This document shows positions 15,920-23,835 of a DNA stretch of 44,711 nucleotides, one piece after another (position 1 is the stretch's first letter; every line of letters begins with the position of its first letter). Location: positions 1 through 44,711 of the forward strand of contig JAAYNG010000017.1 of NCBI GenBank assembly GCA_012520935.1. The letters run 5' to 3'. The notes beneath the pieces were generated by a model. That model did no database searches. It was given only the letters and a program-made list of their open reading frames with translations, and was not told the origin of the DNA. The stretch is from Tissierellia bacterium. GTDB taxonomy: Bacteria; Bacillota; Clostridia; Tissierellales; Peptoniphilaceae. A program made the translations under genes and the position numbers.

Positions 15920-16942
15920 ATGAAATATTATAAAAATAGATTAACCCATTCCGGCAGCCTAATGATACTGGCTTTCCTTTTGTTAATTATAATTATTTTT
16001 TCTATAACCTTGGGACGGTATCCAATAGGCACAAGGGAAGCCTTTGGCATTATAGGTTCAAAGTTATTTGACATTGACCCATTCTGGACAGGAACTCAGG
16101 AGTCTTTATTACTTAACCACCGGCTTCCTCGTGTTATTCTTGCCTGCCTTGTAGGTTGCTGCCTGTCAACTGCGGGTGCATCCTACCAAGGGGTTTTTCA
16201 AAATGCAATGGCAGCACCTGATATTCTTGGAGCAAGTTCAGGTGCTGCTTTTGGTGCTGCCCTTGCTATTTTATTGGACATGGGCAAGACAATGATTATT
16301 GTTTCCGCCTTTTCCTTCAGCCTATTGACAGTTGCCCTTGTTATCTATATAGGTCACCGTGTAAGGGGCAAGCAGGTACTGGGACTTATCTTAGCAGGTA
16401 TAATGATTAGTTCACTTATGTCTTCGGGGACTTCCTTTATTAAACTGGTTGCTGACCCGGAAAATCAGCTCCCAACCATTACCTATTGGTTAATGGGGAG
16501 CTTTAATGGAGCCTCACCGGAAGATGTCGGCTTTGTTGTGGTTCCAATGGCAGTGGGTCTAGCTCCCTTGTTTTTATTCCGTTGGAGGATAAATGTTCTT
16601 ACACTGGGGAATGATGAAGCAAGGACTATGGGTGTCAATGCTAAAAGGCTGAGGACAATCATAATTATGTGTGCAACTTTAATTACTGCAGCCAGTGTAT
16701 CTGTGAGCGGAATGATTGGTTGGATTGGACTTGTTATTCCTCACCTTACAAGGCGGCTTGTGGGGAACAACTATAAGTATTTGATGCCGGCTACAATGGT
16801 ATTAGGGGCGATTTTTTTACTGGTTGTCGACAATATATCTCGAAACCTTCTGGCAACAGAGATACCTATAGGGATTTTAACATCGCTCATTGGTGTCCCT
16901 TTCTTTATTTTTTTAATATCAAGGGACGGTGAGCAATTATGA
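15920..16942 (+). CDS. FecCD-family ABC importer permease (iron complex / cobalamin / molybdate type)
   Basis: A 340-residue integral membrane permease with nine to ten predicted helices, the length usual for BtuC/FecCD proteins. Family blocks are RLPRVILACLVGCCLSTAGA, the stretch SYQGVFQNAMAAPDILGASSGAAFGA, LAGIMISSLMSS, then MGVNAKRLR (coupling region) and GMIGWIGLVIPHLTRRLVG. It would import a chelated metal or cofactor together with the ATPase and binding protein downstream. The ATG is preceded by a weak GGTG site. Its stop overlaps the next start by 4 bases. Confidence 0.93.
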   Translation: MKYYKNRLTHSGSLMILAFLLLIIIIFSITLGRYPIGTREAFGIIGSKLFDIDPFWTGTQESLLLNHRLPRVILACLVGCCLSTAGASYQGVFQNAMAAPDILGASSGAAFGAALAILLDMGKTMIIVSAFSFSLLTVALVIYIGHRVRGKQVLGLILAGIMISSLMSSGTSFIKLVADPENQLPTITYWLMGSFNGASPEDVGFVVVPMAVGLAPLFLFRWRINVLTLGNDEARTMGVNAKRLRTIIIMCATLITAASVSVSGMIGWIGLVIPHLTRRLVGNNYKYLMPATMVLGAIFLLVVDNISRNLLATEIPIGILTSLIGVPFFIFLISRDGEQL

Positions 16943-17727
16943 CCATTGAAGTAGTGGACCTGTCCTTTTCATATGGGACCCATAATGTGTTAAAAAACAT
17001 ATCCTTTTCGGCAGACTATGGGGACTTTCTGTCCATACTCGGCCCAAACGGAGTTGGAAAAAGCACCTTGTTTCGTTGCATGCTTGGACTTTTGACCCCA
17101 AACAAGGGGGACACTTTTATTGATGACAGGGCTGTGTCGTCCTTGAATGCAAAAGACCTGGCTAAAATAATTGCATATATACCCCAATCCCACAACCCGG
17201 TCTTTAATTTTTCTGTATTCGACATGGTACTTATGGGGACAACGGCACAGCTTGGTCAATACTCTTCGCCCGGAAAAAAAGAGAGAAGGCAGGTAGAGGA
17301 AGCCCTCTCCCGAATAGGGATAAGCCATCTTAAGGAACGGGGTTATAGGAATATCAGCGGTGGGGAAAGGCAGTTGGTCCTTATTGCACGAGCAATAGCA
17401 CAGCAAGCTAAGATTCTTATCATGGACGAGCCGTCTTCAAGCCTAGACTTTGGGAATAAGATAAGGGTGATGCAAACCGTAAAAGCCTTGACCAATGACG
17501 GTTATATGGTGATTCAGTCCACCCATGACCCGGACCAGTCCTTCCTATATTCCGACATGGTTTTGGCCCTCTATAAAGGTGAGGTCCTTGCTTGGGGGAA
17601 ACCTCAAGAAATAATAAACGACTCTTTGATATCTAAATTATACGGTGTGGATGTGGAGGTTTGCAGTTTGCAGGAGGACAGCCTAAGGATTTGTATTCCT
17701 GCAAGAGATAAGTGGATTCACGAATAA
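16939..17727 (+). CDS. ABC importer ATP-binding protein, FecE/BtuD type
   Basis: A 262-residue ATPase powering the FecCD-type importer. It shows Walker A GPNGVGKST (residues 35-43), a Q-loop in AYIPQSHN, the signature SGGERQL, Walker B ILIMDEPSSSLD and the switch histidine in STHDPD. The start overlaps the permease gene by four bases (ATGA), and the binding-protein gene follows after 11 bases, so the three form one operon in the order permease, ATPase, binding protein. Confidence 0.94.
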   Translation: MTIEVVDLSFSYGTHNVLKNISFSADYGDFLSILGPNGVGKSTLFRCMLGLLTPNKGDTFIDDRAVSSLNAKDLAKIIAYIPQSHNPVFNFSVFDMVLMGTTAQLGQYSSPGKKERRQVEEALSRIGISHLKERGYRNISGGERQLVLIARAIAQQAKILIMDEPSSSLDFGNKIRVMQTVKALTNDGYMVIQSTHDPDQSFLYSDMVLALYKGEVLAWGKPQEIINDSLISKLYGVDVEVCSLQEDSLRICIPARDKWIHE

Positions 17728-17738
17728 GGAGGAGAAGA

Positions 17739-18872
17739 ATGAAAAAAAGATTATTTGCCCTTTTGCTGGCTCTGATAATAATGTTTAATCTCGTTGCCTG
17801 TGGGAGTAAAACAAGTACAGATTCAGGCAGTACTTCCAGTACAGAGACTTTACAGGAAGAAAGGAGCCCATCTGAAGGGGATAAAGAAGAAGGATCGGGA
17901 ACTAGGGTTTTCGCAGATGATGCAGGCCGTGAAGTGGAGATTCCGGAAAAAATCAGCCGAATTGTACCCACCGGACCTATGGCACAGATTGCTTTGCTTG
18001 CCATTGCACCTGATATGTTTGTAGGTTTAGCTTCTGAATTTTCAGAATCGGACAGAGGGATTGTAGCTGACAACTTGTTTGGACTTCCTTATTTTGGACA
18101 GCTTTACGGGTCAGCAGGTTTGAATGTTGAGGAACTAGCTGCTGTCAATCCTGATGTAATCATAGATGTTGGCGAGACCAAAAAGACGACTAATGATGAC
18201 TTGGACACTCTTCAAACACAGACAACAATACCGGCTGTATTTATTTCCGGGACACTGGAGACAATGCCTGAAGCCTATCGTAAGTTAGGTCAACTACTTG
18301 GCCGTGAAGAAAGGGCGGAGGAACTCGCTCAATTCTGCGAGAAAGTTTATAAGCGTACAGCTTCTATAATGGAAAAGGCTGGTGAAGAGAACAAGGTTAA
18401 GGCTCTTTATATAACAGGTGACGAAGGACTTAATGTCATTGCCAAGACATCCTTCCATGCAGAGCTTATCGACATGCTTGTAGACAATCTTGCTGTGGTT
18501 GAAAGTCCTTCCGGCAAGGGGCTGGGGAATGAGGTCACAATGGACCAGCTTCTTCTATGGAACCCTGACTTTATAATCTTTGCTCCAAAGAGCATTTACT
18601 CAACTGTAACAGAACTTAACACATGGGATTCCATGACTGCCATAAAAAACGGAAATTACATTGAGACACCAAGCATCCCACACAACTGGATGGGGAGTCC
18701 ACCGTCTGTTCAGCGTTATCTAGGAATGATTTGGCTTCCGGCTGTACTATATCCCGACTATTGCGACTATGATGTAAGGGCTGATATTATGGAATACTAT
18801 AAACTCTTTTATGGTACTAACCTCACAGATGAACAATATGATTCTATTACTGCAAATGCATTTTTAAAATAA
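17739..18872 (+). CDS. ABC importer substrate-binding lipoprotein (FecB/BtuF-like)
   Basis: A 377-residue lipoprotein with signal peptide and lipobox LVAC (Cys21), a Ser/Thr/Glu linker, and the two-lobed helical-backbone binding fold: DDAGREVEIPEKISRIVPTG, VEELAAVNPDVIIDVGETKK and the C-terminal lobe with MGSPPSVQRYLGMIWLPAVL. I chose the ATG at 17739, which has AAGGAGGAG before it; an in-frame GTG nine codons earlier would spoil the signal peptide. The ligand is not determined. The adjoining XdhC remnant and NTPase hint at molybdate or tungstate, which some FecCD-type systems carry, but an iron chelate is equally possible. Confidence 0.9.
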   Translation: MKKRLFALLLALIIMFNLVACGSKTSTDSGSTSSTETLQEERSPSEGDKEEGSGTRVFADDAGREVEIPEKISRIVPTGPMAQIALLAIAPDMFVGLASEFSESDRGIVADNLFGLPYFGQLYGSAGLNVEELAAVNPDVIIDVGETKKTTNDDLDTLQTQTTIPAVFISGTLETMPEAYRKLGQLLGREERAEELAQFCEKVYKRTASIMEKAGEENKVKALYITGDEGLNVIAKTSFHAELIDMLVDNLAVVESPSGKGLGNEVTMDQLLLWNPDFIIFAPKSIYSTVTELNTWDSMTAIKNGNYIETPSIPHNWMGSPPSVQRYLGMIWLPAVLYPDYCDYDVRADIMEYYKLFYGTNLTDEQYDSITANAFLK

Positions 18873-19148
18873 TGTATTTAGACTTCGCACATCGTCATAA
18901 CCATGATTTAGAAGTCCAGAAGCAGCTTTTACAAAATCCACCTTACTATGTTGAAGTGGTTGGCTCTAAAAAAAGAAGGTTTTTATTAATAAAAACTCCG
19001 TGAAGCTGGAATTCCAGATGAGGTGATTAATAAGATTCATACCCCAATAGCTACAGCGATAAAAGCAGTGCCACCTGAGGAAATTGCAATTAGCATTGCA
19101 GGTGAAATGATATATGAAAGGGCTTTATTTAGAGAGAATAAAGGATAG
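18872..19148 (+). pseudogene. XdhC-family protein, C-terminal remnant with frameshift
   Basis: Right after the binding-protein gene a stretch codes for the C-terminal ~90 residues of an XdhC-like molybdenum-enzyme maturation protein. First comes FAHRHNHDLEVQKQLLQNPP and YYVEVVGSKKRRFLLI; after a one-base shift near 18990-18996 it continues as LREAGIPDEVINKIHTPIAT and PPEEIAISIAGEMI. The N-terminal two thirds are missing and the reading frame is broken. XdhC proteins insert or sulfurate molybdenum cofactor in xanthine-dehydrogenase-type enzymes. No molybdenum hydroxylase gene is present in the window. Confidence 0.78.
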
Positions 19149-19466
19149 AAAGCTAAATTTATTACAGAGGAATTAGTAGACGCAGACAGCTTAGATGCTG
19201 ATTTAATTGTAGTCTGTATTGGGGTAAGGCCAAATCTAAACTTTGTAAATAGGGACCAGATTGAAATTGATAGGGGGATTTTAATAGATGACCATATGAG
19301 GACAAGCAATCCAGATGTTTATGCTGCAGGAGATGTGTCTCAGGGAATGAACCTACTTACAGGTAAAAGAGAAATTATAGGTCTGCTGGCCAATGCAAGG
19401 TATCAAGTAAGGACTGCTCAAGGGGGAGTTTTTAGACAAGTCCAATCTTTGTTCTACAGATATTAG
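19149..19466 (+). pseudogene. FAD/NAD(P)-dependent pyridine nucleotide-disulfide oxidoreductase, internal/C-terminal remnant
   Basis: Directly after the XdhC remnant an open stretch without a start codon reads SLDADLIVVCIGVRPNLNFV, then IDDHMRTSNPDVYAAGDVSQ and LLANARYQ. This is the second NAD-binding/FAD-binding part of a NADH-oxidase or nitrite-reductase-like flavoprotein, including the diagnostic AAGD FAD motif. The first half is missing, and after NARYQ the match fades into unrelated sequence and a stop. Together with the XdhC piece it marks a decayed redox gene cluster. Confidence 0.78.
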
Positions 19467-19528
19467 GGACAATTTGCTTCTCAAGAACTTTATTCACAAG
19501 TAAAATGTGATACTACTAATATTAAAAG

Positions 19529-19557
19529 CCGCTTTCTAAATAGAGAAGGCGGTTTTT
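19529..19557 (+). terminator. Rho-independent terminator after the decayed genes
   Basis: CCGCTTTCT pairs with AGAGAAGGCGG-side bases (nine pairs, one G-U) followed by TTTTT. It probably ends transcription from the ABC importer unit. Confidence 0.75.
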
Positions 19558-19670
19558 AAGTTGGCTATATAGTGTATTTTTAGTGAAGGTAATAGAAATA
19601 AACTATATCCTTGCTTAAGTTCAAATTAAAGTATAAAATATAGGTAAAAAATGAAATAGGAGGAGATTGA

Positions 19671-20321
19671 ATGTACCAATGTGCGAAGTGTGTGCAGCTT
19701 GGCTGTGAGAAGCAGGACTTAGACAAGACCCTGCCTGAATGTCCAAGCAAGAACAATGAGGTTCAAGGGCTGACGAAAAAGGAATATGGGAAGGAAGAAA
19801 ATAAAAAGATTTCCTATCATTCTGCCTGTGTTGAGGCTAAGGGTTACGGTCAAGATACAAGGCTGATAGAGATTATTAAGTTTATGAACAGGATGGCTTA
19901 TAAAAAGATTGGTCTTGCATTCTGTGCAGGCTTTACTAAGGAGGGGCGAGAGGTCACAAAGATTTTGGAGTACAATGGCTTTGAGGTGGTTTCTGTAATT
20001 TGCAAGAACGGGGCAATTCCGAAGACCTTTGTCGGACTTGAAGATGAAAACACCATAAGGGGAAGTGCTGAAAAGGAAGTTATGTGCAATCCAATAGGAC
20101 AGGCGAAGATATTGGCAGACTGCAAGACTGACTTTAACCTCGTCCTTGGACTTTGTGTCGGACATGATACCCTCTTCTTCAAGTATACGGAGGCTCCGGT
20201 TACAGTCATAGCTGTTAAGGACAGGGTGACAGGTCACAATCCTCTTGCTCCCGTTTACTGCTCGGAAGGCTATTATAAGAAGAAATTTTATCCGGAAAAT
20301 CCTGATGAATATAAGTTCTAG
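19671..20321 (+). CDS. DUF1847-family cysteine-rich protein
   Basis: A 216-residue protein matching the DUF1847 pattern: an N-terminal metal-binding-like cluster (Cys4, Cys7, Cys12, Cys24 with ECP), then the alpha/beta part with KKIGLAFCAGFTKEGREVTK, the block CNPIGQAKILADCKTDFNLVLGLCVGHD and the ending HNPLAPVYCSEGYYKKKF. Conserved cysteines suggest bound metal or an Fe-S cluster. No function is established. The start has AGGAGGAG upstream. It lies after a terminator, and the next gene begins 6 bases downstream, so they probably share a transcript. Confidence 0.85.
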   Translation: MYQCAKCVQLGCEKQDLDKTLPECPSKNNEVQGLTKKEYGKEENKKISYHSACVEAKGYGQDTRLIEIIKFMNRMAYKKIGLAFCAGFTKEGREVTKILEYNGFEVVSVICKNGAIPKTFVGLEDENTIRGSAEKEVMCNPIGQAKILADCKTDFNLVLGLCVGHDTLFFKYTEAPVTVIAVKDRVTGHNPLAPVYCSEGYYKKKFYPENPDEYKF

Positions 20322-20327
20322 AAAAGT

Positions 20328-20816
20328 ATGCAGATAGAATTAAGGAAAAGAGAGCCGGCCCATGTGAAAGAGTATTTTCACAGGGTCCAAGATGAGGAAA
20401 TTGCTAAGATGCTTCCTCAAACTATCAAGTCTTTAGAGGAGGCCGTAGACAGCTATTATCAGTCCATAAAGCCTGAATCGAACAGTTATGGTAGAACTAT
20501 ATATGTAGATGGCAAGTAGATTGGGGATGTGTGGTGCTATGGAATAAACTTGTCTGAAAGTCCTCAAGCCATGTTAAGTTACTGTATTTTTGATAAAGAC
20601 TATTGGCACAGGGGAATTGGAACTTTTGCAGTAAGACTGTTTATAGAAGAATTTACTAAAAACTTTGAGATAAGACAAATTGGAGCCTTCACATATGATA
20701 GTAATTCAGCATCTATAGCCTTGCTTAATAGTTTAGATTTTAAGTTAGTAGAAAATTTTTCCGAGGATGGAATCGGCTCTTCTTATTTTGAACTTCAGAG
20801 GCTGGAACTTTATTGA
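20328..20816 (+). pseudogene. GNAT acetyltransferase interrupted by one in-frame TAG
   Basis: A 163-codon frame with a single amber codon at 20517-20519 (codon 64): it reads YGRTIYVDGK, stop, IGDVWCYGINL. The downstream part contains the acetyl-CoA motif KDYWHRGIGTFAVRLF and a normal C-terminus (SIALLNSLDFKLVENF), all in the same frame, which shows that one base change separates it from an intact GNAT gene of about 160 residues. The replaced codon was perhaps for Tyr, Lys or Gln. The ribosome site before the first ATG is weak. The substrate is unknown. Confidence 0.75.
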
Positions 20817-20843
20817 TTAATGCAAAGAAATCGAGGTGATTAG

Positions 20844-22343
20844 ATGACCAAGTTCATAATGTCCTTTGATGCGGGGACGACTTCCAACAGGGTTATTATC
20901 TTCAATGACAGGATGGAGGAAGTATCTTCAGCTAAGAAGGAATTGAATCAAATTTTTCCAAAGGCAGGATGGGTGGAGCACTCGCCCAATGAGATTTTTT
21001 CTGCCATTTCCGGCTCTGCCCTTGAGGCTATGATTAAGGCAAAGATTAAGGCGGAGGACATTTCTGCCATTGGGATTACCAACCAAAGGGAGACGACCAT
21101 TGTCTGGGACAAGAGGACCGGCGAGCCTGTTCACAATGCCATAGTTTGGCAGTGCAGGAGGACACAGGACATGGCGACTAGGCTCATTGAAGATGGTTAT
21201 GAAGAATTTTTCAGAAATAAGACCGGTTTAAAGGTGGATGCCTACTTTTCTGCCACAAAGTTAAAATGGATTTTGGATAATGTGGAAGGGGCAAGGGAGG
21301 AGGCTGAGAAGGGCAACCTGCTTTTCGGCACTGTGGACACCTGGCTCCTGTGGAAGGTCACCGGTGGTATGGTACACGCAACCGACTATTCCAATGCCAG
21401 TCGGACCATGCTTTATAATATTATAGATTTGGACTGGGATGACGAGATTTTAAATCTTTTGGACATTCCAAGACTAATGTTACCGGAAGTGAGGTCCTCC
21501 TCAGAGGTCTATGGTCACACTTCTAGGGATATCTTCGGCTATGAAATTCCAATTGCAGGGATAGCCGGCGACCAGCAGTCCGCCCTTTACGGTCAGATGT
21601 GCTTTGACAAGGGTGAAATCAAGAATACTTATGGGACAGGTGCCTTCCTCCTTATGAACACAGGGGACGAGCCTGTCTTTAGCAAGAACGGTTTGGTTAC
21701 AACGATTGCAGCAAGCCTGCCCGACAAGGTCAAGTATGCCTTGGAGGGGTCAATCTTTTCTGCCGGGTCGGCTGTCCAATGGCTGAGGGACGGTATAAGA
21801 ATAATTGACAGCTCCGACGACACTGAATACTTGGCGACAAAGGTGGACTCATCGGAGGGTGTCTATGTTGTGCCTGCCTTTACCGGACTTGGTGCACCCT
21901 ATTGGTCACAATATTCAAGGGCTATGATTTTGGGAATCACAAGGGCAACGACCAAGCACCATATCGTAAGGGCAACATTAGAGTCGGTAGCCTACTTAAC
22001 GGAAGACCTGATAGAGGCAATGGAGGAAGAATCGGGGACAAGAATTAAGTCTTTAAAGGTTGACGGGGGAATGTCACAAAACGACTTTGTCATGGGGATA
22101 CAGGCTGACATTTTGAATTCAAGAGTTATCCGACCGGACTATATAGAGTCAACGGCTTTGGGGGCGAGCCTCCTGGCAGGACTTGCAGTTGGTGTTTGGA
22201 AGTCGGAGGAGGAAGTAAAGGGGGTGAAGGTTGCCTTTAAGACCTTTGAGCCTAAGCTGGCAGAGGAAACCAGAATAAAAATGATTAAGGGTTGGAGAAG
22301 GGCAGTTTCAGCTTGCGTTAATTATATGGCTGATGAAGTTTAG
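20844..22343 (+). CDS. glpK: Glycerol kinase
   Basis: Phosphorylates glycerol to glycerol-3-phosphate with ATP in the cytosol. The 499-residue protein is full length for the FGGY kinase family: DAGTTSNRVIIFN at the start, GWVEHSPNEIFSAI, the substrate-site block ITNQRETTIVWDK, AIVWQCRRTQD, GIAGDQQSALYGQMCF, the ATP-site block NTYGTGAFLL and TALGASLLAGLAVG near the end. GAGGTG precedes the ATG. No glpF or glpD is beside it. Its last 36 bases overlap the convergent hydrolase gene. Confidence 0.96.
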   Translation: MTKFIMSFDAGTTSNRVIIFNDRMEEVSSAKKELNQIFPKAGWVEHSPNEIFSAISGSALEAMIKAKIKAEDISAIGITNQRETTIVWDKRTGEPVHNAIVWQCRRTQDMATRLIEDGYEEFFRNKTGLKVDAYFSATKLKWILDNVEGAREEAEKGNLLFGTVDTWLLWKVTGGMVHATDYSNASRTMLYNIIDLDWDDEILNLLDIPRLMLPEVRSSSEVYGHTSRDIFGYEIPIAGIAGDQQSALYGQMCFDKGEIKNTYGTGAFLLMNTGDEPVFSKNGLVTTIAASLPDKVKYALEGSIFSAGSAVQWLRDGIRIIDSSDDTEYLATKVDSSEGVYVVPAFTGLGAPYWSQYSRAMILGITRATTKHHIVRATLESVAYLTEDLIEAMEEESGTRIKSLKVDGGMSQNDFVMGIQADILNSRVIRPDYIESTALGASLLAGLAVGVWKSEEEVKGVKVAFKTFEPKLAEETRIKMIKGWRRAVSACVNYMADEV

Positions 22344-23222
22344 TATATCTTCATAGACTTCAAGCTTTTTATCTTCATTCAAAATTTCATGTCGCATTTT
22401 GGGGTAGACTTTGTAGGACACATTCTCTATCCCGTTTTTTTTGTACAAGTCAACCAGTTTAAGAATATCCTTTCCGTTTTTGCCTACAGGGTCTTCTCCC
22501 CCTGCCAATAAAAGGATTGGGATAGTTTTTGGAACTTCATTATATATAGACGGGTCGGCAATCTCCCTTATAAGTCCAAAAAGTGTTTCATATCCCTTCA
22601 CTGTAAGTCCAAAGCCGCAATAAGGGTCATCAATATACTCTTGAACATTGGCTTCATTATAAGAGAGCCAGTCAAGAGGGGTCTTTGGATTTTTTATGGA
22701 GGAATTGAAGGAGTCTAGGGCTAGGAACTTTAAAAGCTTGCTCTTATGACCTTCACCTTTGAAGGACTTGATTATTTTTGCTAACCATAGAGCGAGATTC
22801 ATTAAAGACAGGGAATTTTCCCCTGTACCTATGAGGATTGCGCCGGCAATATCATCAGGGTAATCAGCAAGAAATGCCCTCACTTGAAAGGACCCCATGC
22901 TATGTCCTATATGGAAGTAGGGGATGTTGGGGAAGTCTTTCTTTGCATCGTCCTTTAAAGCCTTTATATCGGCAAGCAGGTCATCAGGACTTGCCTCTCC
23001 ATAGCCCAGACCAAGTTTTTCAATAGAGCCGGCAGACTTACCATGCCCCCTACAGTCAGCCCCAAAGGCATAAAGGTCATTGGCTGCAAGAAAACCCATA
23101 AGGTCGTCATACCTGTCGATATGCTCTACTATACCGTGTTGAATTTGGACTATCGCCTTTGGATTCTCAGGCTTGTATCCTAGTACATATAATGAATCAT
23201 TAAACATTTTATTAAATTTCAT
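22308..23222 (-). CDS. Alpha/beta hydrolase, monoacylglycerol-lipase-like
   Basis: A 304-residue serine hydrolase. Blocks are VQIQHGIVEHIDRYDDL (oxyanion region), GADCRGHGKSAGS, the nucleophile elbow GHSMGS (Ser108), LAGGEDPVGK with the catalytic Asp, and MRHEILNE with the catalytic His. This order resembles monoacylglycerol lipases and lysophospholipases; sitting opposite glpK it could supply glycerol from lipids, an inference. I chose the ATG at 23222, with AGGTGA six bases upstream; the frame is open another 46 codons but lies past the promoter. The stop falls inside the last codons of glpK. Confidence 0.88.
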   Translation of the reverse strand: MKFNKMFNDSLYVLGYKPENPKAIVQIQHGIVEHIDRYDDLMGFLAANDLYAFGADCRGHGKSAGSIEKLGLGYGEASPDDLLADIKALKDDAKKDFPNIPYFHIGHSMGSFQVRAFLADYPDDIAGAILIGTGENSLSLMNLALWLAKIIKSFKGEGHKSKLLKFLALDSFNSSIKNPKTPLDWLSYNEANVQEYIDDPYCGFGLTVKGYETLFGLIREIADPSIYNEVPKTIPILLLAGGEDPVGKNGKDILKLVDLYKKNGIENVSYKVYPKMRHEILNEDKKLEVYEDILNFISHIINAS

Positions 23223-23241
23223 TTCAGTCACCTCTAGGGAT

Positions 23242-23270
23242 ATTATAACAAGAAATAGTCCAATTGTCAG
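23242..23270 (-). promoter_or_regulatory. Promoter of the alpha/beta hydrolase gene
   Basis: Minus strand: -35 CTGACA, 17-base spacer, -10 TATAAT. Transcript start expected near 23235, just before the chosen start codon. Confidence 0.65.
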
Positions 23271-23297
23271 ATAAGACTTGCAAATTAAGAAAAATTC

Positions 23298-23326
23298 TTG
23301 CATATTTTCAAAAAGTTGGGTACAAT
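23298..23326 (+). promoter_or_regulatory. Promoter of a candidate small RNA
   Basis: -35 TTGCAT, 17-base spacer, -10 TACAAT; transcript start expected near 23333. No protein gene follows within 700 bases. Confidence 0.6.
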
Positions 23327-23332
23327 ATGAGT

Positions 23333-23470
23333 GAATAAAAAAAGCGGTGTATCCAGCCATAAGTGGAAGCTAAAAAAGTGGTACTTCCCACCGTTAAGAG
23401 GAAAATAGAAGGGCTAATATATACAGAAGCAAGTGAAAGTTGCTCTGATATATTAGTCCTGTTTTATTTG
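23333..23470 (+). ncRNA. Candidate structured small RNA (family not recognised)
   Basis: About 138 bases between a good promoter and a strong terminator-like hairpin. Within it CGGTG (23345-23349) pairs with CACCG (23389-23393), and an alternative GTGGAAG (23363-23369) pairs with CTTCCCAC (23384-23391, one bulge). No open frame with a ribosome site is present. It could be a free small RNA or an attenuated leader of the ribosomal operon 570 bases downstream. Confidence 0.45.
23412..23470 (+). terminator. Long stem-loop with T-rich tail
   Basis: CTAATATAT (23414-23422) pairs with ATATATTAG (23448-23456), extended inward by AGAAGCAA with TTGCTCT and outward by GG with CC. It is followed by TGTTTTATTTG. 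Confidence 0.65.
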
Positions 23471-23481
23471 AGGATAATTAT

Positions 23482-23603
23482 CGTCATTGCGAGCGGATGC
23501 GAAGTAATCCAAGTTCCTTGATGTTAATTAGCTAATTATTATCTAATGCTTAACTCTCTGTTACTGGATTGTCACGGTCGCTAATCGATCTTTCTCAATG
23601 ACG
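23482..23603. repeat. 122 bp palindromic repeat element (MITE/REP-like), full copy
   Basis: The ends are perfect 8-base inverted repeats (CGTCATTG ... CAATGACG), and longer imperfect arms continue inward (GCGAGCGGATGCGAAGTAAT on the left; TACTGGATTGTCACGGTCGC on the right). The centre is AT-rich and non-coding. Partial copies of the arms occur at 40596-40626 and 42765-42837. No transposase is present, so it would be a non-autonomous element. Confidence 0.75.
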
Positions 23604-23800
23604 GGATAGGGTCTGATTCTCGTATCCTAAGCCTTTATCTTTAGGTGATTGTTTTGTTTTCCACAATGCTTATGAAGGCAGAGCCTTCTAGGCGTTTTAT
23701 TTATACAAATTTGCAACATGCTTAACAAAGCTTATTCAAGAAAAGAAGGTAAATGTTACGAAAACTTAATATTTATTTTGGACTTTTTATAAAATAATGC
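23604..23800. other. Non-coding DNA between repeat element and S10 promoter
   Basis: No gene found. One compact hairpin (GAAGGC AGA GCCTTC, 23674-23688) is followed by a T-rich stretch and may be a minor terminator. Confidence 0.4.
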
Positions 23801-23829
23801 TTGCTTTTAATCTCAATTTAGTGTAGAAT
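23801..23829 (+). promoter_or_regulatory. Promoter of the S10-spc-alpha superoperon
   Basis: -35 TTGCTT (23801-23806), 17-base spacer, -10 TAGAAT (23824-23829). Transcript start expected near 23836, giving a leader of about 204 bases before rpsJ. Confidence 0.65.
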
Positions 23830-23835
23830 TTACGG

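Noticed and set aside
23222..23360. 46-codon N-terminal extension of the alpha/beta hydrolase
   Set aside because: It spans the gene's own promoter and the promoter of the divergent small RNA; the internal ATG has a good ribosome site.
23369..23395. T-box-like motif (AGTGGTAC) in the candidate small RNA
   Set aside because: The GGGTGGNACCGCG core is not complete, the upstream Stem I would be too short (under 50 bases), and no tRNA synthetase or amino acid gene follows.
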